64,000 bases of DNA from contig NZ_CP117425.1 of the NCBI RefSeq assembly GCF_030687295.1, forward strand, positions 3,476,001-3,540,000. Direction: 5' to 3'. Under the pieces are notes generated by a model, which saw only the letters and a program-made list of their open reading frames with translations, made no database searches and had not been told where the DNA came from. The position numbers and the translations under genes were made by a program. Below are positions 39,673 through 48,494 of the stretch, piece by piece (position 1 is the first letter of the stretch; each line of letters opens with the position of its first letter). The stretch comes from Pseudomonas beijingensis (GTDB lineage Bacteria > Pseudomonadota > Gammaproteobacteria > Pseudomonadales > Pseudomonadaceae).

Positions 39673-39993
39673 ATGAACGATCAATGGATCGATGTATGCG
39701 CCGTGGGCGAAATCAATGAAGAAGACGTCATTCGCTTCGACCACGGTCCGCATACCTATGCCATCTACCGATCTGCTGACAACGAGTTTTTTGCCACTGC
39801 TGGCCTGTGTACTCACGAGTCGATCCACCTGGCTGACGGCCTGGTGATGGACCACGTCATCGAGTGCCCCAAGCACAACGGGCGCTTTGACTATCGCAAC
39901 GGCAAAGCCCTGGGGGCGCCAGTGTGCGTCAATCTCAAGACCTATCCGGTACGGGTCGACGGAGGGCGGGTTCTGCTCGCCATTTCGGCCTGA
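39673..39993 (+). CDS. Rieske-type [2Fe-2S] ferredoxin (MocE-like)
   Basis: A 106-aa electron carrier. The cluster ligands are C-T-H near residue 46 and C-P-K-H near 64 (C-x-H, 16 residues, C-x2-H). It lies between the oxygenase and the reductase and should pass electrons from the reductase to the diiron site. Confidence 0.92.
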   Translation: MNDQWIDVCAVGEINEEDVIRFDHGPHTYAIYRSADNEFFATAGLCTHESIHLADGLVMDHVIECPKHNGRFDYRNGKALGAPVCVNLKTYPVRVDGGRVLLAISA

Positions 39994-40011
39994 CCGCCAG
40001 GAGTGCACGCC

Positions 40012-41253
40012 ATGAATGCTCCATTGATTATCGTCGGCGCCGGCCATGCCGGTGGCCGCGCGGCGCTGACCTTGCGCGAGCAGGGTTATACCGGTCGGCT
40101 GATCCTGATCGGCGATGAACTCCATCGGCCGTACGAGCGTCCTCCGCTGTCCAAGGGCTTGCTGCAGGGCACAATGGACCTGGACGATTGCAGCCTGTGG
40201 GGGGAGAGCCGGCTCACGGAACTGAACATCGACCACTTGGCGGGCAACCCGGTAAAAAGTCTGGATCCGCAGCACCACCGCCTGCAATTGACCGACGGAC
40301 GTTGGCTGTCCTACAGCCGATTACTGCTGGCGACCGGAGGGAGAGCGCGTCGCTTGCCCCAGGCGCCTGAATCTCTGGCCAACGTGCTCTACCTGCGCAC
40401 CCATGACGAAGCCCTGGCCCTGCGCAGCGCATTGAGGCCCGGCACGCGCCTGGTGATTGTCGGCGGTGGCTTTATCGGCCTCGAAGTCGCGGCAACGGCT
40501 CGAACCCTGGGCTGTCAGGTGACGTTGCTGGAAGCCGGGCCACGACTGGCCGGGCGAGTCTTGCCTGAAGCCGTATCCCAGGCCTTGTTGGAGTTGCATC
40601 GGCAGCAGGGCGTGGACGTGCGGCTGAACGTAGCGCTTGAAATTGTACAAGGCATCGAACGCGCTGAGGCGGTGCAACTGGTGGACGGCCAAGTGCTGCC
40701 CTGTGACTGGGTGGTGGTCGGTATCGGCATGCAACCCAACATCGAACTGGCCGCGGCGGCGGGGCTTGAGGTGGGCCAGGGAATTCGAGTCGATGCCCAG
40801 TTGCGCACCAGCGCGCCAGACATCTTTGCCGCCGGCGATGTGTGTGAGTTTCGCCTGCACGCCGACGCGTTATTCCAGCGCCAGGAAACCTGGCGCAATG
40901 CCGAGACCCAGGGCCGTCACGCGGCATTGAATCTGTTGGGCGGCGAGTTGCCGTTCGAGGGGGTTCCCGGCTTCTGGTCTGATCAGTACGACTGGGGCTT
41001 GCAGACGGTGGGCGTGATCTCACCGACGCCACCTTCGGCCGTGCGCATCCTGGCAAACGGTGGTCTGCTGCTGTTCTACCTGGACACCGAGCAACGTTTG
41101 CAAGGCGCCTGCGGTTGGGGGCAGGGCAACAGCGTTGCCAAGGACATCAAGTTGTGTGAACGACTGATTGCCAACTTGACCCCACTCTCTGTGGACGCAT
41201 TGGCCGACGCCGATGTGTCGCTCAAACATCTGCTAAGGCCCAGACATGCGTGA
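40012..41253 (+). CDS. FAD-dependent ferredoxin reductase (MocF-like)
   Basis: A 413-aa protein with two dinucleotide-binding motifs: FAD GAGHAGGRAAL near residue 8 and NAD(P) VGGGFIGLEVAA near 150, plus DIFAAGDVCEF before the C-terminal reductase domain. It supplies electrons to the ferredoxin encoded before it. ATG 40012 follows AGGAG; a GTG at 40003 is less likely. Confidence 0.92.
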   Translation: MNAPLIIVGAGHAGGRAALTLREQGYTGRLILIGDELHRPYERPPLSKGLLQGTMDLDDCSLWGESRLTELNIDHLAGNPVKSLDPQHHRLQLTDGRWLSYSRLLLATGGRARRLPQAPESLANVLYLRTHDEALALRSALRPGTRLVIVGGGFIGLEVAATARTLGCQVTLLEAGPRLAGRVLPEAVSQALLELHRQQGVDVRLNVALEIVQGIERAEAVQLVDGQVLPCDWVVVGIGMQPNIELAAAAGLEVGQGIRVDAQLRTSAPDIFAAGDVCEFRLHADALFQRQETWRNAETQGRHAALNLLGGELPFEGVPGFWSDQYDWGLQTVGVISPTPPSAVRILANGGLLLFYLDTEQRLQGACGWGQGNSVAKDIKLCERLIANLTPLSVDALADADVSLKHLLRPRHA

Positions 41254-42112
41254 ATTTCTGGTATTTCAGTCCCTGTGGGCCATGCAAGATCACCGTGGTC
41301 AATGCGATCTTTCCCTTGAGGCGCAGGTGGAGAAGATTGCCGCTGCTGGCTTCGATGGGATCACCGACCACTTCTGGATTGCGCCACAGGCCGAACGTCT
41401 GCATGCCGCTGCCAAGGCGCAAGGCCTGCAAATCGAGGGTCAACTGTTTCCCCGCACCGTGAGTGACTTGGCGCAAGCGCTTGAGGTTGCCTCCCGCTAC
41501 GGCTGCCACCACCTCACGCTGCAAGCCGACGTCCGGCCGCGCACGCTGGCACAGGCGATCACCCTGATCGAAGGCTGGCAGCGTCTGGCCGAGCAGGTGG
41601 ACTTTCCGATCCTGCTGGAAACCCACCGCTATCGTCTCACCAGTGACCTGTTGTTCACTCTCGACTTGCTCGCGCAGATGCCCGACCTCAAGTTGTTGGC
41701 TGACTTGTCCCATTACGTCGTGGGCCGCGAACTGCCTGAGTCGGCCACTGCCGAAGACGACGAACAGATTCACACCATCTTGCGACACAGTTGGGGTTTT
41801 CACGGGCGGGTCGCTAATAGTGAGCAGGTCCAGGTGCCCTTGACCTTCGCCCAGCATCGCCCTTGGTTGGACCGGTTTCTGGGCTGGTGGCGTTACGGAA
41901 TCAAGGATTGGCTGGCGCGACCGAACACACCCGCGAGCCTGTCCTTCACCTGCGAGCTTGGCCCGCCACCCTATGCGATCACGGGGAGTGATGGGCGCGA
42001 TGTAACGGATCGCTGGGGCGAGGCGCTGATGCTGAAGGAACTGGTGCGTGGTGTTTGGGATGAGTGTCAGCAGGGACAAGGTGCACCCATTCCTTCAGGG
42101 CATGATCGGTAG
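41246..42112 (+). CDS. sugar phosphate isomerase/epimerase-like protein
   Basis: A 288-aa TIM-barrel protein of the AP-endonuclease-2/xylose-isomerase-like group, with FDGITDHFWI, ILLETHRYRLTSD and LLADLSHYVVGRE as likely metal-site segments. It overlaps the reductase by eight bases. Related proteins (IolE, IolH, MocC) act on inositol derivatives, which agrees with a rhizopine- or inositol-like substrate for this operon. The 3' end overlaps the convergent decarboxylase gene by 18 bases. Confidence 0.82.
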   Translation: MREFLVFQSLWAMQDHRGQCDLSLEAQVEKIAAAGFDGITDHFWIAPQAERLHAAAKAQGLQIEGQLFPRTVSDLAQALEVASRYGCHHLTLQADVRPRTLAQAITLIEGWQRLAEQVDFPILLETHRYRLTSDLLFTLDLLAQMPDLKLLADLSHYVVGRELPESATAEDDEQIHTILRHSWGFHGRVANSEQVQVPLTFAQHRPWLDRFLGWWRYGIKDWLARPNTPASLSFTCELGPPPYAITGSDGRDVTDRWGEALMLKELVRGVWDECQQGQGAPIPSGHDR

Positions 42113-43786
42113 TTCAATGAGATTCGGGCAGCCTGAGCGAATACCTTCTTCGACAGCTCCTGCAATATCGCCGGCGCACTCGATCCTGCGGGAAGGGATC
42201 CCCATGGAAGAGGCGAGGGCCAGGAAATCGATCGCCGGGTCGCAGAGGTCCATGCCGATGAACCGGTGAGTGCTTGCACTCAGATAGTGCGCCTGCCTAC
42301 GAGCGTAATTCTTCAAAATATTGTATTCGCCGTTGTTCATGACAACGAACGTGACCGGCAGCCGTTCATGCGCCGCCGTCCAGAGTGCTTGCGGTGAGTA
42401 CATTGCCGAGCCATCACCGACCAGACAGACTACCGGGCTGCGGTCCAGGCCAAGCGACGTACCGACAGCCGCCGGCATGCCCCAGCCCAGGATGGCGCTG
42501 CGGGTAAAAAGATACTGGCGGGCCGAATGGGAGTCCAGGCAGGCACGGACATGAGGAATCGTGGCGGGTGCTTCGTCGACGATCCAGACGTCCGGCCCGA
42601 TTGCCCGGATAGCCTCGTGGGCAGCCACGAAAGGCGTTGTCAGCGGCGTGTTGAATTCGCGACTGAAGCGAGCGACGACGTCGGCACGACGTGTATCGCG
42701 TTCTTGGCCTGCGACGTTTCGCAGCGTTGCGATTGCCTCGCGGTGTGGGACCAATTTCTTGTCCAGTATCGGCAACAGCGTTTGCAAGGAGAGTCTTAAA
42801 TCTCCGATCAGCCCTAGCGCTGTCTCGTGGACTCTGCCTAATTGGTGTCCATCGCCGGTCAATTGGATAAGGCGACAGTGAGATGGAATAGCGGGGCCCT
42901 GGGAATATTGATAGCTGATCAACGAATGGCCGCCGAGCAGGAAGACTGCGTCGAAGTCAGAGAACGTCTCCCTGATATCGGAAGCCTTCGCAGGCAGCGT
43001 TCCCCGCCACTGCGGATGAGCCGTCGGAAACGGAATATGCCCGGGCCAGGATGGCCCGTAGACCGGCGCGCCGAGTGCTTCGGCGAGCTTCACGGCTTCA
43101 ACTTCCGCGCTCGACTGGAACACTTCTTCTCCAACGATAATCGCCAGACAACCGGGGGTAATTGCCGCTAAGGCAGCGGCCAATTCCTCAATCGCCCCGG
43201 TCACGGCACCGCGCTCGATTCGCGATGGCGGGCCGGCCGTTACATCCGTGTGTTGCTCCATCACGTTAATCGGCAGGGAAAGGAAAACCGGGCCGGCCGG
43301 CCCCGTGCGACAGTCCTGAAACGCACGACGCAGCAGCATCGGGATGTGTTCGGGATGATGAATTTCTTCCGCCCATTTGACGCTCGGTCGGGCGAGAGCG
43401 ACGAGGTCTCCGTGGAGCAGCGGGTCGGTCACGCCATGTCGCGTGTCTTGTTGGCCCGTCGTGACGACAAGTGGCGTATTTGCCATCTTCGCGTTGAGAA
43501 TTGCGCCCATTGCATTGCCGAGTCCACCGGCCGTATGGAGGTTGACGAAGCCGGGGCGACCGGATGCCTGCGCATAACCGTCGGCCATCGCTACGACTGA
43601 GGCCTCTTGGAGGCCGAGGATGTATTGGATGTCTGAGGCGCCTGAGAGGGCGTCGAGCAAGGGCAGTTCGGTTGTTCCCGGATTGCCGAAGACGTAACGT
43701 ACACCCTCGCTGCGAAGCACTTCTACGAACAGGTCCGCGCCGCGTTGCCCGCGGCTGTTGAAAAAAACATTGGAGCCTGAAGGCAT
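42095..43786 (-). CDS. thiamine-diphosphate enzyme, benzoylformate-decarboxylase-like
   Basis: A 563-aa enzyme of the acetolactate-synthase/benzoylformate-decarboxylase family. The N-terminal FGNPGTTELPLLDAL contains the region of the catalytic Glu, and the cofactor motif GDGSAMYSPQALWTAA...NN lies near residue 455. It probably decarboxylates an aromatic or branched 2-oxo acid. ATG 43786 is preferred because of GAGG ten bases upstream. Its relation to the upstream molybdenum-hydroxylase fragment on the same strand is unclear. Confidence 0.85.
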   Translation of the reverse strand: MPSGSNVFFNSRGQRGADLFVEVLRSEGVRYVFGNPGTTELPLLDALSGASDIQYILGLQEASVVAMADGYAQASGRPGFVNLHTAGGLGNAMGAILNAKMANTPLVVTTGQQDTRHGVTDPLLHGDLVALARPSVKWAEEIHHPEHIPMLLRRAFQDCRTGPAGPVFLSLPINVMEQHTDVTAGPPSRIERGAVTGAIEELAAALAAITPGCLAIIVGEEVFQSSAEVEAVKLAEALGAPVYGPSWPGHIPFPTAHPQWRGTLPAKASDIRETFSDFDAVFLLGGHSLISYQYSQGPAIPSHCRLIQLTGDGHQLGRVHETALGLIGDLRLSLQTLLPILDKKLVPHREAIATLRNVAGQERDTRRADVVARFSREFNTPLTTPFVAAHEAIRAIGPDVWIVDEAPATIPHVRACLDSHSARQYLFTRSAILGWGMPAAVGTSLGLDRSPVVCLVGDGSAMYSPQALWTAAHERLPVTFVVMNNGEYNILKNYARRQAHYLSASTHRFIGMDLCDPAIDFLALASSMGIPSRRIECAGDIAGAVEEGIRSGCPNLIELPIMP

Positions 43787-43901
43787 GGCGCAAAACCTCA
43801 TCTGATCTGGAAGCTTTAATTTAGCTGGTTTGCTATGGCGACTGTGGTGCGGCAATCGGATTGCCCGAGTCATGGTGATATCTGGCCCGCAGCACTGCGA
43901 C

Positions 43902-44648
43902 TTAATTTGCGCCCGATCTTTCGAGTGACTGGCTGCGGACCGAACCGTTACCCGTGGCCTTCAAAATCGCATTGCACAAGGCCCGGGCGACAGGTGCGTA
44001 ACTGGTCTGGCTGGGCTGGCCGGCTTCGGGAGCCCCGGTGGGATTGATCAGGTGCACCGCGATCTGTCCTGGCAGCCATGAGACGAGTGGCCAACGGGTG
44101 CGATTGGCAGGTTTAGGCCGGGTATCTCCGAGGGTCGGCTCAAAATCGCAGGATGTCACGAACGCTATCCCTATCAGGCAAGCGCCTTCGAGCTGCGAGC
44201 GCACGCGACCAGGATTTTTCAAGAAACCCAAGTCCGCGACAACGACCGCGTCATGAATGATCAAGCGGCCTTCGTCGCTCACTTCGATATCGAGAACGAC
44301 CGCCATGCAGGTCTGCGCGTCATAGTGGGCAGCGATGCCTTGCGCCCGACCATGTCTTGGGGGCTTGCCCCAATGAGCTTTCTTTGCCGCTTCGGTGATG
44401 ACGCTCCGCATTCGATGGCCGTCGACACTTGATGAGTGCCGAGTGCCATCGTTCACCGTCGATGCCGGATCAATCAGCGAAAGCAGATAGTCCCTGTGAT
44501 CCAGCTTGCAGGTTCGCACCTGCGCGGCCATGAATCGCTGTTCGGCGAACAGGCGGAGCAACAGGCCTTTTCTGTCCAGATTGCTGTCGAGCGTCGATTG
44601 CCAAGTAAATGGATCAAGAGCACTGACGTGCGCATCAGGATGGCTCAT
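43902..44648 (-). pseudogene. fragment of a molybdopterin aldehyde-oxidoreductase large subunit
   Basis: 248 codons starting MSHPDAHVSALDPFTW after GAAGGAG. Residues from about 95 onward resemble the C-terminal domain of isoquinoline 1-oxidoreductase beta/CoxL-like subunits (AAKKAHWGKPPRHGRAQGIA; VVADLGFLKNPGRVRSQLEG; APVARALCNAILKATG). The complete subunits are about 700 residues, so most of the cofactor-binding part is missing. No iron-sulfur subunit gene is near. It is either a decayed gene or a shortened derivative with a new start. Confidence 0.65.
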
Positions 44649-44866
44649 TGCGTTTCTCCTTCCGGCTGATGGCAATAGGTTCAGCTAAAGCGATGTGTCC
44701 TTGATGCCTGTAACGCTGGCACCGTAGGGCAGTCATTGGGGGTACTTTAGGGGCAAGGATCTGACGTCAGAGTGACCGGAGGCTGACAGGAACATGTCAA
44801 GGATCCTTATTGGTCGTGGCCTTCCTTGTTCGTGGCGTATTGTGGTTTCAGAATGACAGACAGGAA

Positions 44867-45067
44867 TCAGTGACCGACAACCGCCGAGCCTGCGTACCTG
44901 TCACCTTGGGTGAATCCATGGGCGCGAGCGCGGAGGGCGATAGCAAAACCGGCCAGCAGCAGTACCAGTAGCACCCAAGGGAACGAGCCCACGCCCCATT
45001 GGCCGAGCATTACGTCATCCAACACTTCGCCGGCAGCCATCGCGCTGTTCCAGACCACGACATTCAT
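44867..45067 (-). CDS. small membrane protein (66 aa)
   Basis: A short frame with one clear hydrophobic helix (FPWVLLVLLLAGFAIALRA) and a basic C-terminal side. AGGATG lies upstream of the ATG. I know no family for it; it is listed because the helix and start site look real. Confidence 0.4.
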   Translation of the reverse strand: MNVVVWNSAMAAGEVLDDVMLGQWGVGSFPWVLLVLLLAGFAIALRARAHGFTQGDRYAGSAVVGH

Positions 45068-45212
45068 CGATAGGGCGACATCCTAAAACTGCCGAGGCCC
45101 GTCGAGAATTCAATGCGAAGCCTTTTCCTTGGGCCGTAGACGCGGAACATTATGTTCCAGTACTAGGATTTCTCTTCACTTGGTGTCCGATGTGCGAACC
45201 GGGTGAGGACTA

Positions 45213-45617
45213 ATGCAGTGCAGCTTAGAAGGGAGACCGTTATTGAAAAGTATGTGGCTGGCGACGATCGTTGCTTGCGTCATCAGCGTGAGCTTCTGGC
45301 TGGCGGCGTCATGGTCTGCGGGAGTGAATGAGCCTTGGGACGCGCAATGTTTTTGGACTGTTCTATATCCTGCGTCCCTGGTGCTGACATTGACCCTGGG
45401 TCTGCTGTTTCAAGCACGCAGATGGTTGGCAGGCCCCATCGTAATGTTCGGGCAGATTCCCTGTGTGGTGATGACATCTGAAGCGGGGCCGCTACTGGCA
45501 GTCGGCATTTTGTATTCCCTTTTGCTTTCGATCCCGGCAGTGATGATGTCGTGGGGCACGCGTGCGATCTATCCGCGGCTCGCCGCTACGAAGGCCGGCG
45601 GGGTTGCGGGTGATTGA
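45213..45617 (+). CDS. hypothetical membrane protein, about four helices
   Basis: Up to 134 aa with hydrophobic segments MWLATIVACVISVSFWLAA, LYPASLVLTLTLGLLF, IVMFGQIPCVVM and LLAVGILYSLLLSIPAVMM. No family is recognised. TTG 45243 and ATG 45252 (after GGGAGA) are alternative starts. The last codons run into an IS66 remnant, so the natural C-terminus may be lost. Confidence 0.5.
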   Translation: MQCSLEGRPLLKSMWLATIVACVISVSFWLAASWSAGVNEPWDAQCFWTVLYPASLVLTLTLGLLFQARRWLAGPIVMFGQIPCVVMTSEAGPLLAVGILYSLLLSIPAVMMSWGTRAIYPRLAATKAGGVAGD

Positions 45618-45775
45618 TCCTGGTAAATCGGTAGCCCCTTGCCGATCAAGTTGAAGTTGATGCGGTGATTGATGGCCAACCTGGAAGTCGTTGCTCCAGG
45701 TTGCAGGTATCCCTGGACGACTTGGGCTTTGAACTGGCGCATATCAAATAGCCGCTTAGTTTTAATTTTTATCAC
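45570..45775 (-). mobile_element. IS66-type transposase OrfA remnant
   Basis: Minus-strand frame segments KRLFDMRQFKAQVVQGYLQP and GATTSRLAINHRINFNLI match the helix-turn-helix start of IS66-family OrfA proteins (typically AQVVAECLQPGASV...HGLNANLV). Only about 60 codons remain. It ends a few bases before the hrp box at 45783. Confidence 0.6.
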
Positions 45776-45782
45776 ATCCTTT

Positions 45783-45810
45783 GGAACGCTTCTCCCGCCA
45801 CGGCCACTCA
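45783..45810 (+). promoter_or_regulatory. candidate hrp box (HrpL promoter)
   Basis: GGAACG, 15 bases, then CCACTCA, against the consensus GGAACC-N15/16-CCACNNA: one mismatch. It is placed 76 bases before the ATG at 45886. HrpL is the ECF sigma factor of type III secretion in plant-associated Pseudomonas; no T3SS gene is inside this window. Confidence 0.6.
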
Positions 45811-45885
45811 GGTGTAAGGATGTCTCCGCTCCTGCCAGAGTCATTTGCATTCTTCTATCTGCCGATCACTAAGAGTGATAACGCC

Positions 45886-47538
45886 ATGGATACGCCTAAT
45901 GTACGTGCAAGCCGCGAGCTGACTCGTGTACCTGATGAGATACAGCAGGAAGTAACGCAACAGACCTCTCACTCGCCTAACCTCGGCTCTATCGGGTTAG
46001 CGATGAGCACCCGGCTTCAAAACCATTTCGAGGCTCACCTTGAAACAGAAGCTGGCTCCGATCAACCCGCTGCCCCTGCTTCAAGCGCCCGCAATGCGGA
46101 GCTGAAGGCCATTCGCGATGATCGTGCTCAACGGTTAGAGGCAGGGGGCTATAACGTCCATGACATGGAGAAGGCGGAAAAAAACGCAGCCAGAGCCGAC
46201 AGATTGTTTGCGTCAATAAAGTCAGGGCTGGGGGGCACGCCCTTTGCGGCACTTACCGAGGCCGGTAATTTCAAACCGTCCATCCTCCAGGTCGCGGGCA
46301 AGCAGGGCAATACAGTACGCCAAGCGGCTATAGAGAACGCCATGTCATGCTTGTATGCCGGTATGGCGGATGCTGCCGGTAACAAGATGATCGCGGGCTT
46401 TAAGCCTGGTTATTACCTTAAACCCGAGAGCGATACACTGCACCCGGCGCTTCAAGCATCAGTAGCGCAAAAGCTGCTGGCGTTGGACAAAGGTCCATTG
46501 CGTAATGCTTTCGACGAAGCCAATAAGTGGCTCACCGGGTTTGCCGTGCGTAATACTGCAATGTACGCATCAACGCTTGCCATGACGGCTGCTGGCAAAG
46601 AGAACCTGGATGCAATCCTGCAACCCGCCCTACGACCAGTCACGGCTATCATCGTGGGTATAGCAATTGAGCATTACAATGTAAGCCGCGATCGCACTAA
46701 CCATTTAGCTGACCCTGCGATGCTCTATGGTCGTCGGGATGCTGTACCGCAAGGGCAGGCTCATAAGCCTATTGATCAAGATACCGAATGGCTGGATGAC
46801 TTCGAGACCTTGAAGGATCTCGATGCCACTGCCCTGGTTAAGATGGTTTCCGCGCGGCTTGGTGAAGGCGCGGCTACGGCTCTGAATGCAGTCATCAGCG
46901 GCGACGCCTTGAAAGAGATACTGGACCCGGTCAGTGTTGTAGGAAATGGCCTCCTGATTGGCGGTTTTTCTGCAATGGGCGCGGCTACAACCGCCACAGC
47001 CAACTTGGTCAAGTCTAAGGAACTGGGAAAAATGGCGGCTACCGCCGCCTCGGAGGGTGTAAAGAACGTATTGGGTACCCTGGCTTTCGGGCTGTGGGCA
47101 GCTGGCGCCTCACTCGGTGGGTCAGTGCCGAAAAAAGCCATCGCTGCTGTCGATGCCCATGTACCAAAAGCAGTAGAAGGGAGCGCAGATGCCGCTGGCA
47201 GGGTGGCGGTCAAGGGCGGTGAGCTTGCACTCAAGACATCGCTCACCGGCGCCAGATTTGCCAAAGAGACAGCTGTTTCAGCGACCCACCACACAAAAAG
47301 TGCAGCTCAAGCGGCAGGGGATGGAATCATTAGTGTTGCTGGTGCCATTGGCAGCACCTCTCAATCGGCCTGGGACAAAAGCATTGGAGCTTTGAGGCAA
47401 CGCCCCGCGGCCACCTCTCAAGGCCAAGCCGCTCCTGGTCAGAGCATGCCCATGCAGCCGCTCGCAGTTACGCAGGGTCAAGCATCGTCCTCAGCGCCCG
47501 CGCGTCCGCTTGCCCAGGATGATGGCGATATCGTGTAG
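45886..47538 (+). CDS. hypothetical protein, candidate type III effector
   Basis: A 550-aa protein of no family I recognise. The first 80 residues are polar, rich in Ser, Thr, Gln and Asn, without a signal peptide (MDTPNVRASRELTRVPDEIQ), as in effectors exported by type III secretion. Moderately hydrophobic stretches near 250-285 (TAMYASTLAMTAA; VTAIIVGIAI) and near 355-430 (VVGNGLLIGGFSAMGAATTA; LAFGLWAAGASLGG) could insert into a membrane. The C-terminal 80 residues are rich in Ala, Gln, Ser and Pro. An hrp-box-like promoter precedes it, and transposase remnants lie on both sides. ATG 45886 is downstream of that promoter; earlier in-frame starts would fall at or before the transcription start. 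Confidence 0.65.
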   Translation: MDTPNVRASRELTRVPDEIQQEVTQQTSHSPNLGSIGLAMSTRLQNHFEAHLETEAGSDQPAAPASSARNAELKAIRDDRAQRLEAGGYNVHDMEKAEKNAARADRLFASIKSGLGGTPFAALTEAGNFKPSILQVAGKQGNTVRQAAIENAMSCLYAGMADAAGNKMIAGFKPGYYLKPESDTLHPALQASVAQKLLALDKGPLRNAFDEANKWLTGFAVRNTAMYASTLAMTAAGKENLDAILQPALRPVTAIIVGIAIEHYNVSRDRTNHLADPAMLYGRRDAVPQGQAHKPIDQDTEWLDDFETLKDLDATALVKMVSARLGEGAATALNAVISGDALKEILDPVSVVGNGLLIGGFSAMGAATTATANLVKSKELGKMAATAASEGVKNVLGTLAFGLWAAGASLGGSVPKKAIAAVDAHVPKAVEGSADAAGRVAVKGGELALKTSLTGARFAKETAVSATHHTKSAAQAAGDGIISVAGAIGSTSQSAWDKSIGALRQRPAATSQGQAAPGQSMPMQPLAVTQGQASSSAPARPLAQDDGDIV

Positions 47539-47561
47539 CAGCAACTCCACAGAGCAGAACC

Positions 47562-47657
47562 CTGACGCCCGAGCAGCAGAAAATCCAGGAGTTGGAAGCC
47601 CGGAGCGCCCGTCTTGAATGGGAGAAATCCATTTAAAAAAGGCTACTGTCGTTGTAC
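47562..47657 (+). mobile_element. IS3-family OrfA remnant
   Basis: The frame reads LTPEQQKIQELEARSARLEW then EKSI, a stop, and KKAT, which matches the C-terminal leucine-zipper end of IS3-family OrfA proteins (LTPEQQRIRELE...EKEILKKAT). Only about 32 codons remain, with a stop codon inside. Confidence 0.65.
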
Positions 47658-47719
47658 GGGGAGAACGGCATCAGCTCGAAATGGTTCAACCACCTCGCAG
47701 CGGATGCCGTGCGGTGTCC

Positions 47720-48238
47720 CTATTTAACGAACTTCAGGCATGCGAACCCAGTCTTGATTTGAAGCTGTTGAATGGGTTCGATGCTCTCCTGGTCGCCGAC
47801 TTTCTTGACGACGCCTACGCCACAGAAATATTCGTCGCGGTTGAAGATTGGAAGAATGCCTGCCTTGGGCTTGCTCCAGGAGCCTTGGATCAAGGTATAG
47901 GTGGCGCCGTTCTGTGGCGTGAAGGAGAACGGTATTTGACAGACGCTGCTTCCTGCGACCTGCCCATAGGTCAGGATCAGCTCCTTATTCACGGCGACCC
48001 GAGATTCGATGTAGTCGCCGTTAGAGGGCAGGATGGTGTAACCCGCATAGCATCCATTGTCACTGAACGTCATGGCATCCAGTCTCGCACCATTTCCAGC
48101 CTTGAGGCGAACCGTTGCGGAGGGTTCATCGGGGCCGGGAACGACATACTGCTTACCCTGCAAAAACGAAGTGCAACCGCTAATTACCAAGACGCCGGCC
48201 AGCAAGATACAGCGGCTGGACTTTTGATTGAGGTACAT
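47720..48238 (-). CDS. predicted lipoprotein
   Basis: 172 aa starting MYLNQKSSRCILLAGVLVIS, with the lipobox LVISGC, so it should be a lipid-anchored envelope protein. The mature part has four further Cys (CYAG, VCQIP, FCGVG, ACLKF) that could form two disulfides. No family is recognised. GGGAGAG precedes the ATG at 48238, which is preferred to the longer frame. Confidence 0.72.
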   Translation of the reverse strand: MYLNQKSSRCILLAGVLVISGCTSFLQGKQYVVPGPDEPSATVRLKAGNGARLDAMTFSDNGCYAGYTILPSNGDYIESRVAVNKELILTYGQVAGSSVCQIPFSFTPQNGATYTLIQGSWSKPKAGILPIFNRDEYFCGVGVVKKVGDQESIEPIQQLQIKTGFACLKFVK

Positions 48239-48433
48239 CCATCTCTCCCTGATGCCATTGGGTGCCCTGACCATTCCGGGGCTTGGGACTGTCGAACAGC
48301 GGGCTGATAATAATGTATTCGATGATGTATCAACCAGCATTCAGGGTCTGGACTTGATGCGAGTGTGTAAAAACGCTTTCGCGACCCGGTCATCGCGGGT
48401 CCCTGACACCGAGTTCAGGGCAAAAAACAATTT

Positions 48434-48462
48434 GACATATGTTATTTGTGATCACATATTTG
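48434..48462 (+). promoter_or_regulatory. operator/promoter of the GntR-regulated operon
   Basis: TTGACA (from 48432) could be a -35 box. GTGATCAC (48448-48455) is the centre of a longer imperfect palindrome, TATTTGTGATCACATATT, a plausible FadR/GntR-type site for self-regulation. Confidence 0.45.
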
Positions 48463-48494
48463 GCCTATAAGAACGCCAAATGTGAGCGCTACTC

